Source of the DNA: CAIWHR01 sp963830485 | Lineage (GTDB): Bacteria; Pseudomonadota; Gammaproteobacteria; Burkholderiales; Casimicrobiaceae | Assembly (NCBI GenBank): GCA_963830485.1 | Contig: CAWHNE010000003.1 | Coordinates: forward strand, 37,800-101,799 | Direction of reading: 5' to 3' | DNA: 64,000 nt | Part shown: piece by piece, positions 58,686 to 64,000 of the stretch | Layout: every line of letters begins with the position of its first letter | Position numbering within the stretch: position 1 is the stretch's first letter | Position numbers and translations under genes: made by a program | The notes under the pieces: model-generated | Seen by the model: only the letters and a program-made list of their open reading frames with translations | Databases searched by the model: none | What the model was told of the DNA's origin: nothing

Positions 58686-59990
58686 ATGTCCGATTCGCAG
58701 AACCCGCCCAAGAATCCCGAGCGTCACAGCACCCATGTTCCCGCCGGGAAGCGATCGACCAAGGCGTTTCATCCGACGCCCATGCTCGACCAGCTCGAAA
58801 GCGGCCCGTGGCCGAGCTTCGTCACCGGCCTGAAGCGCCTGGCGCACGAGAACAACATGATGGTCGACCTGCTCGGCCAGCTCGAGCATTCCTACAAGAC
58901 GCGCCTGGGCTACTGGAAAGGCGGCACGGTCTCGGTGTTCGGCTATGGCGGTGGGATCATCCCGCGCTTCTCCGAAGTCGCGAGCATGTTCCCCGAGTCC
59001 AAGGAGTTCCACACGCTGCGCGTGCAGCCGCCGGCCGGCAACCATTACACGACCAAGATCCTGCGCCAGCTGTCGAACTCCTGGAACAAGTGGGGTTCCG
59101 GGCTGATCGCGTTCCACGGCCAGACCGGCAACATCATGTTCATCGGCACGACCACCGAGAACACCCAGCACTTCTTCGACGAGATCAACGAGTACGGTTT
59201 CGACCTCGGCGGCGCGGGTCCGTGCGTGCGCACCGCGATGTCGTGCGTCGGCGCGGCGCGCTGCGAACAGTCTTGCACCAACGAGCACCGCATTCACCGC
59301 ACGCTGGTCAACAACTTCATCGACGACATGCATCGCCCGGCGCTGCCGTACAAGTTCAAGTTCAAGGTCTCGGGTTGCCCGAACGACTGCATGAACTCAA
59401 TCCAGCGCGCCGACTTCGCCGTCATCGGTACCTGGCGCGACGACATGCAGGTCGACCAGACGGAAGTAAAGACGTATGTCGCGGGTCATGGCCGCAAGTA
59501 CACGATCGACAACGTGATTGCGCGCTGCCCGACCAAGGCGCTGTCCCTGAATGACGATGACACGCTCGAGGTCGACAACAGAAACTGCGTGCGCTGTATG
59601 CACTGCATCAACGTCATGACCAAGGCGCTCAAGCCCGGCAAGGACCGCGGCATCACGCTCCTCATCGGCGGCAAGCGCACGCTCAAGATCGGCGACACCA
59701 TGGGTACGGTGATCGTGCCGTTCATGAAGATGGAAACCGACGAGGACTACGACAAGCTGCGCGAGCTCGCCGCGACGGTGATCGATTTCTGGGCGGAAAA
59801 TGGCCTGGAACATGAGCGGTGCGGGGAGATGATCGAACGCATCGGGCTGGCAAACTTCCTGGAAGGCATCGGTGTCGATGTCGATCCGAACATGATCGCC
59901 CATCCGCGTACCAGCTCGTACGTGCGCCTGGACGACTGGGACCAGGAAGCCAAGAAATGGACCGACCGCAAGAAGCCGGCGGTCGCTTAG
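58686..59990 (+). CDS. dsrA: Dissimilatory sulfite reductase alpha subunit (oxidative type)
   Basis: A 434-residue subunit of the siroheme enzyme that, in sulfur oxidisers, works in reverse to turn DsrC-bound sulfur into sulfite. The cofactor-binding cysteines are in A-R-C-E-Q-S-C (near residue 195) and S-G-C-P-N-D-C-M-N-S (near 237). A ferredoxin insert has N-C-V-R-C-M-H-C (near 302). The assignment to oxidative direction rests on linkage with dsrEFH and cbb genes. ATG 58686 is fixed by GGAGGAGG. dsrB starts 21 bp on. Confidence 0.97.
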   Translation: MSDSQNPPKNPERHSTHVPAGKRSTKAFHPTPMLDQLESGPWPSFVTGLKRLAHENNMMVDLLGQLEHSYKTRLGYWKGGTVSVFGYGGGIIPRFSEVASMFPESKEFHTLRVQPPAGNHYTTKILRQLSNSWNKWGSGLIAFHGQTGNIMFIGTTTENTQHFFDEINEYGFDLGGAGPCVRTAMSCVGAARCEQSCTNEHRIHRTLVNNFIDDMHRPALPYKFKFKVSGCPNDCMNSIQRADFAVIGTWRDDMQVDQTEVKTYVAGHGRKYTIDNVIARCPTKALSLNDDDTLEVDNRNCVRCMHCINVMTKALKPGKDRGITLLIGGKRTLKIGDTMGTVIVPFMKMETDEDYDKLRELAATVIDFWAENGLEHERCGEMIERIGLANFLEGIGVDVDPNMIAHPRTSSYVRLDDWDQEAKKWTDRKKPAVA

Positions 59991-60011
59991 GCCCGAACGA
60001 AGGAGGCGCCC

Positions 60012-61109
60012 GTGACACAAGCACAGGTAGCAGTGGAAAAGAAGGTCATGCGCACGCCGATCGAGAGCGGGTGCCCCGACGGCATGCAGTACATGCATCC
60101 GCTGATGCTCAAGAACTTCGGCCACTGGAAGTATCACGACCGGCCCCGGCCCGGCGTGCTGCACCACGTCGCCTACTCGGGCGACGAGATCTGGACGGTG
60201 CGCGTCGGCACCCAGCGTCAGCTCGGACCCTACGAAATCAACCTGCTGTGCGACATCATCGACCAGTACGGCGAAGGCTACGTGCGCTTCACCATCCGCT
60301 CGAACATGGAGGTCATGGTTTCCAAGTGGGAGAAGGTCGGCCCGCTGATCCAGGCGTTCAACGACGCGGGCTACCCTGTCGGCGGCACCGGCAACTCGGT
60401 GACCATGATTTCGCATACGCAGGGCTGGCTGCACTGCGATATTCCCGGCACCGACGCTTCAGGCGTCGTGAAGTCACTGATGGACGAGCTCTATGGTGAG
60501 TTCATCAAGGAGGAGATGCCCAACCGCGTGCACATCACCACCTCCTGCTGCCAGATCAATTGTGGCGGCCAGGGCGACATCGCGATCAACGTGCAGCACA
60601 CCAAGCCGCCGAAGATCAACCACGATCTCGTCGCGAACGTGTGCGAGCGTCCCTCGGTGGTCGCGCGCTGTCCGGTGGCGGCGATCCGGCCGGCGATCGT
60701 GAACGGCAAGCCCTCGCTCGAAGTGGACGAGAAGAAATGCATCTGCTGCGGCGCCTGCTATCCGCCGTGCCCGCCGATGCAGATCAACGACCCGGAGCAT
60801 TCCAAGCTGGCCATCTGGGTGGGCGGAAAGAACTCCAACGCGCGCTCCAAGCCGATGTTCCAGAAATTGGTGGCGGCCGGCCTTCCCAACAATCCTCCGC
60901 GCTGGCCCGAAGTCGCCGCGGTGGTGAAGAAGATCCTCTACACGTACAAGAAGGATGCGCGTGACTGGGAGCGCGTCGGCGACTGGGTGGAGCGCATCGG
61001 CTGGCCGCGATTCTTCGAGCTGACAGAGCTGCCTTTCACCAAGTTCCACATCGACAACTGGCGAGGGGCCCGCAACAGCCTCAACGCCTCGGCCCACATC
61101 CGCTTCTGA
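60012..61109 (+). CDS. dsrB: Dissimilatory sulfite reductase beta subunit
   Basis: A 365-residue partner of DsrA; the pair forms the alpha2-beta2 enzyme. The siroheme/cluster motif is T-T-S-C-C-Q-I-N-C-G-G near residue 180, and the ferredoxin domain has K-K-C-I-C-C-G-A-C-Y-P-P-C-P-P near 245. HCDIPGTDASGVVKSLMDELY and the I-N-V-Q-H-T-K-P-P segment are also typical. Start GTG 60012 follows a good GGAGG site. It ends 13 bp before dsrE. Confidence 0.97.
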   Translation: MTQAQVAVEKKVMRTPIESGCPDGMQYMHPLMLKNFGHWKYHDRPRPGVLHHVAYSGDEIWTVRVGTQRQLGPYEINLLCDIIDQYGEGYVRFTIRSNMEVMVSKWEKVGPLIQAFNDAGYPVGGTGNSVTMISHTQGWLHCDIPGTDASGVVKSLMDELYGEFIKEEMPNRVHITTSCCQINCGGQGDIAINVQHTKPPKINHDLVANVCERPSVVARCPVAAIRPAIVNGKPSLEVDEKKCICCGACYPPCPPMQINDPEHSKLAIWVGGKNSNARSKPMFQKLVAAGLPNNPPRWPEVAAVVKKILYTYKKDARDWERVGDWVERIGWPRFFELTELPFTKFHIDNWRGARNSLNASAHIRF

Positions 61110-61122
61110 GCGCGGGCGCGCC

Positions 61123-61515
61123 ATGAAATTCGGCATTCTGGTCAGTGAAGGGCCCTATACCCACGAGGCTTCGGACACGGCCTACCAGTTCGTCAAGGCG
61201 GCGCTCGCGAAGGGGCACGAAATCTACCGCGTGTTCTTCTATCACGACGGCGTGAACAACGGCACGCGGCTCACGGTGCCGCCGCAGGACGACCGCAACA
61301 TCGTCAAGCGCTGGAGCGATCTCGCCGCGCTGCACAAGCTCGACCTCGTGGTGTGCGTCGCCGCCGCGCAACGGCGCGGCCTGATCGACGCGAGCGAAGC
61401 CAAGCGCCATGGCAAGGACGCCGACAACATTGCGCCAGGGTTCCGGATTTCGGGACTGGGGCAACTCATCGAAGCGGGCATCCAGGCCGATCGCCTCGTG
61501 ACCTTCGGCGGCTGA
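61123..61515 (+). CDS. dsrE: DsrE sulfur transfer subunit
   Basis: A 130-residue protein of the DsrEFH hexamer, which takes persulfide from TusA and gives it to DsrC. The active Cys lies in L-D-L-V-V-C-V-A-A-A-Q-R-R-G near residue 79, as in Allochromatium DsrE. It starts M-K-F-G-I-L-V-S-E-G-P-Y. This gene trio is found in sulfur oxidisers with reverse Dsr and not in sulfate reducers, which supports the oxidative direction here. Confidence 0.96.
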   Translation: MKFGILVSEGPYTHEASDTAYQFVKAALAKGHEIYRVFFYHDGVNNGTRLTVPPQDDRNIVKRWSDLAALHKLDLVVCVAAAQRRGLIDASEAKRHGKDADNIAPGFRISGLGQLIEAGIQADRLVTFGG

Positions 61516-61530
61516 AGAAAGGGAAACCGC

Positions 61531-61914
61531 ATGGCGAAGGAACTCGAAGCCGGCGCCGCCAAGAAGTTTCTGTACGTGAACCGCAAGGCACCGTACGGGA
61601 CCATCTATGCGCTCGAGTCGCTCGAAGTCGTGCTGATCGGCGCTGCGTTCGAGCAGGACGTGAGCGTCGCGTTCGTGGGCGACGGTGTGTACCAGCTGAC
61701 GAAGGGCCAGGACACCAAGGGTCTGGAGATGAAGAACTTCTCGCCGACTTACCGGGCGCTGGAAGACTACGACGTGACCAAGCTCTACGTAGAGGAGGAA
61801 GCGCTGCGGACGCGGGGGCTGAGCGAGAGCGACCTGGTGGTGCCCGTCGAAGTGGTGAGCGCGCAGCGCCTCACCGAAATCATGGAAGGCCAGGACGTGA
61901 TCCTGAGCTTCTGA
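61531..61914 (+). CDS. dsrF: DsrF sulfur transfer subunit
   Basis: A 127-residue protein, the DsrF member of the DsrEFH hexamer. It has K-K-F-L-Y-V-N-R-K-A-P-Y-G and Y-A-L-E-S-L-E-V-V-L-I-G-A-A-F near the start, and DGVYQLTKGQDTKGLEMKNF in the middle. It has no Cys at all, as is usual for DsrF, so its role is structural. An AAGGGA site precedes ATG 61531. Confidence 0.95.
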   Translation: MAKELEAGAAKKFLYVNRKAPYGTIYALESLEVVLIGAAFEQDVSVAFVGDGVYQLTKGQDTKGLEMKNFSPTYRALEDYDVTKLYVEEEALRTRGLSESDLVVPVEVVSAQRLTEIMEGQDVILSF

Positions 61915-61925
61915 GGACGAGAAAG

Positions 61926-62225
61926 ATGCTGCATACCGTCAACAAGTCGCCGTTCGACAACGGCACCCTGGAAACGTGCCTCAAGTTCGCCCAGCGGGGC
62001 AGCGCGGTGCTGCTGATCGAGGACGGCGTATACGCGGCGGCCAGAGACACGGCCGTCTCGAATCGGATGCAGGAAGCCGCGAAGAGCGTGTCGATTTACG
62101 CGCTCAAGCCCGACGTCGAGGCGCGGGGCCTGCAAGACCGGGTGATGGACGGCGTGCGCCTGGTGGACTACGGGGGGTTCGTGGACCTCGTAGTAGAGCA
62201 TAACGCCGTGCAATCCTGGCTTTGA
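61926..62225 (+). CDS. dsrH: DsrH sulfur transfer subunit
   Basis: A 99-residue protein of the TusB/DsrH family, third member of the hexamer. M-L-H-T-V-N-K-S-P-F at the start, the conserved Cys in G-T-L-E-T-C-L-K-F near residue 20, and L-L-I-E-D-G-V-Y-A-A mark it. It follows dsrF by 11 bp and precedes dsrC by 20 bp. Confidence 0.95.
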   Translation: MLHTVNKSPFDNGTLETCLKFAQRGSAVLLIEDGVYAAARDTAVSNRMQEAAKSVSIYALKPDVEARGLQDRVMDGVRLVDYGGFVDLVVEHNAVQSWL

Positions 62226-62245
62226 CCTTGAAGGGAACACACGAC

Positions 62246-62578
62246 ATGAGTATCGAAGTGAACGGCCAAACCATCGAAACCGACGAGGAAGGTTATCTTG
62301 CTGACCGCACCGCCTGGACCGAGGACGTGGCAAAGGAGATGGCGCGCCTCGAAAGTTGCGAGCTGGGCGAGAACCACTGGGAAGTGATCAACTTCCTGCG
62401 CCAGTACTACGACGAATACCAGATCGCCCCGGCGGTGCGGGTGCTGACCAAGGCGATCGGAAAGAAGCTCGGCGCCGACAAGGGAAACAGCAAGTACCTG
62501 TACGAGCTCTTCCCCTACGGCCCCGCCAAGCAGGCCTGCAAGTACGCCGGCCTGCCGAAGCCGACCGGCTGCGTCTAG
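62246..62578 (+). CDS. dsrC: DsrC sulfur carrier protein
   Basis: The 110-residue carrier that delivers sulfur to DsrAB and leaves as a trisulfide. The C-terminal arm reads A-C-K-Y-A-G-L-P-K-P-T-G-C-V, so both essential cysteines are present (residues 98 and 109, ten residues between). M-S-I-E-V-N-G-Q-T-I-E and G-E-N-H-W-E-V-I-N-F are typical. ATG 62246 is preferred over an upstream TTG at 62222 that overlaps dsrH. It is the only one of three DsrC-like proteins here able to carry sulfur. Confidence 0.97.
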   Translation: MSIEVNGQTIETDEEGYLADRTAWTEDVAKEMARLESCELGENHWEVINFLRQYYDEYQIAPAVRVLTKAIGKKLGADKGNSKYLYELFPYGPAKQACKYAGLPKPTGCV

Positions 62579-62607
62579 TACCCGCTTCACCCGAACCGGA
62601 GCGACCG

Positions 62608-63357
62608 TTGTCGGCGCTGACCATCGTCTACGCGCTGCTGTTTTACATCGCTGCCGCCACGCTCGTCGGAGGCGTGGCGCGCAAGGCCTGGGTGTACGCG
62701 CGCACACCGCAGCCGCTGAAGATCCCGATACCCCCGGCGCCGACCACACGCCGCGGTGTCGCGCTGCGCATGCTCATCGAGGTCACGCTCTTCAGAGCCC
62801 TGTTCCGCTCCAACAAGTGGATCTGGCTCTTCGGCTGGATCTTCCATGTCGCGCTGCTGGTGGTGCTCCTGCGCCACCTGCGCTATTTCACCGAGCCGGT
62901 CTGGGCCTGGGTGGCTCTCGTCCAGCCCTTCGGCCTGTATGCCGGATTCGCCATGCTGGCCGGCCTCGCGGGGCTCTGGGCGCGGCGCTTTCTGGTCGAC
63001 CGCGTGCGCTACATCAGCAGTCTCTCGGATCACCTGATGCTCGCACTGCTCGCGGCCATCGCCGCGAGCGGGCTCGCCATGAAGTACCTCGCGCACACCG
63101 ACATCGTCGCGCTCAAGGCGTTCTTCCTCGGCTTGATGGCATTCGACTGGCAGGAGCTTCCGACCGACCCGGTGCTGCTTTTGCACCTCACGCTGGTAGC
63201 GATGCTCATGATCGTTTTCCCCTTGAGCAAGCTGCTGCATGCACCGGGGGTGTTCTTCAGCCCGAGCCTCAACCAGGTGGACGACGCGCGCGAGCGGCGC
63301 CACGCCGCAGGCTGGTCGGCGCAGATCGCCCATGCCGACCGAGCGCGGGGCGGGTGA
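62608..63357 (+). CDS. dsrM: DsrM membrane cytochrome b subunit
   Basis: A 249-residue protein like the NarI-type cytochrome b of DsrMK complexes. It has five or six membrane helices; candidate heme ligands are the His residues in W-I-F-H-V-A-L-L, L-L-R-H-L-R-Y, S-D-H-L-M-L-A, and a late L-L-L-H-L-T-L. TTG 62608 is the likely start: GGAG lies six bases upstream and the first helix follows at once. It links DsrC reoxidation to the quinone pool. dsrK follows beyond a G+C-rich repeat. Confidence 0.9.
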   Translation: MSALTIVYALLFYIAAATLVGGVARKAWVYARTPQPLKIPIPPAPTTRRGVALRMLIEVTLFRALFRSNKWIWLFGWIFHVALLVVLLRHLRYFTEPVWAWVALVQPFGLYAGFAMLAGLAGLWARRFLVDRVRYISSLSDHLMLALLAAIAASGLAMKYLAHTDIVALKAFFLGLMAFDWQELPTDPVLLLHLTLVAMLMIVFPLSKLLHAPGVFFSPSLNQVDDARERRHAAGWSAQIAHADRARGG

Positions 63358-63364
63358 GATGAAC

Positions 63365-63436
63365 CGCCCCCACGCTCACTTCGTTCGCCGCCCCCCGAGG
63401 GGGCGCTCAGTGCCCTTGGGCGGCCCGGCGAGCACT
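63365..63436. repeat. G+C-rich junction repeat, copy D, between dsrM and dsrK
   Basis: Reads CCCCCACGCTCACTTCG, then CCCCCCGAGGGGGC, then CCTTGGGCGGCCCGGCG, closely matching copy A in the ftsW-murG gap. It fills nearly all of the 82-bp dsrM-dsrK gap. The palindrome can fold in mRNA and may lower or separate expression of the two subunits. Confidence 0.8.
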
Positions 63437-63439
63437 GAT

Positions 63440-64000
<561 letters not shown>

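Noticed and set aside
62222..62245. TTG start for dsrC with an eight-residue extension
   Set aside because: It overlaps dsrH, and ATG 62246 has a better ribosome site (GAAGGGA) and gives the family N-terminus.

Overview
The window looks like chromosomal DNA of a high-G+C sulfur-oxidising, CO2-fixing proteobacterium, most likely a betaproteobacterium. The basis is gene order: a complete division and cell-wall (dcw) cluster followed by lpxC, an M23 peptidase, secA, argJ and a DUF815 ATPase; a red-type RubisCO operon with cbbX and a divergent cbbR; and an oxidative-type dsr operon. Names come from recognised protein families and motifs only; no search was run.

Layout. 0.1-4 kb: a partly broken secreted repeat protein, an acyltransferase, yacG, a small membrane protein and a Nudix/ThiE fusion. 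4-30 kb, minus strand, transcribed right to left from a promoter near 30.0 kb that carries a four-repeat MraZ operator: mraZ, rsmH, ftsL, ftsI, murE, murF, mraY, murD, ftsW, murG, murC, murB, ddl, ftsQ, ftsA, ftsZ, lpxC, an M23 peptidase, secA, argJ, the DUF815 ATPase. 30.6-37.7 kb, plus strand: an outer-membrane protein, a lipoprotein, tamA and tamB. 37.6-45.6 kb: cbbR and the divergent operon cbbL, cbbS, cbbX, fbp, prk, tkt. 45.9-48.2 kb: tusA, dsrE2 and a FadL-type porin. 48.2-49.8 kb: a lipase remnant, a membrane protein and a doubtful small ORF. 50.0-58.4 kb: an accessory island of mostly uncharacterised genes. 58.7-64 kb: dsrA, dsrB, dsrE, dsrF, dsrH, dsrC, dsrM and the first part of dsrK, cut by the window edge.

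The sulfur and carbon parts fit one physiology. TusA, DsrE2, DsrEFH and DsrC pass persulfide sulfur to DsrAB, which oxidises it to sulfite. Electrons go through the DsrMK membrane complex, and the CbbLS, Fbp, Prk and Tkt enzymes fix CO2 with the energy gained.

The most unusual stretch is the island at 50.0-58.4 kb. It holds two DsrC-like proteins without the catalytic cysteines, a protein of two fused TusA domains, a Cas6/Cmx6-like RAMP protein with no CRISPR array or other cas gene in view, three Fe(II)/2-oxoglutarate oxygenases, an S24-peptidase-like protein that seems to lack its lysine, a Sel1-repeat protein and several unknown proteins. I regard it as the best candidate for an undescribed system.

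About thirty single-base frame changes are needed to read genes between 16 and 38 kb, plus a few near 0.2, 3.4 and 47 kb. They hit many essential genes at once, while 4-16 kb, 38-46 kb and 48-64 kb are clean. I treat them as consensus errors. Coordinates of those genes span the reconstructed gene. The window also has a pair of nested-inverted-repeat elements, four copies of a G+C-rich junction repeat, a REP-like palindrome and a heptamer repeat. I found no tRNA, rRNA, insertion-sequence transposase or CRISPR array.
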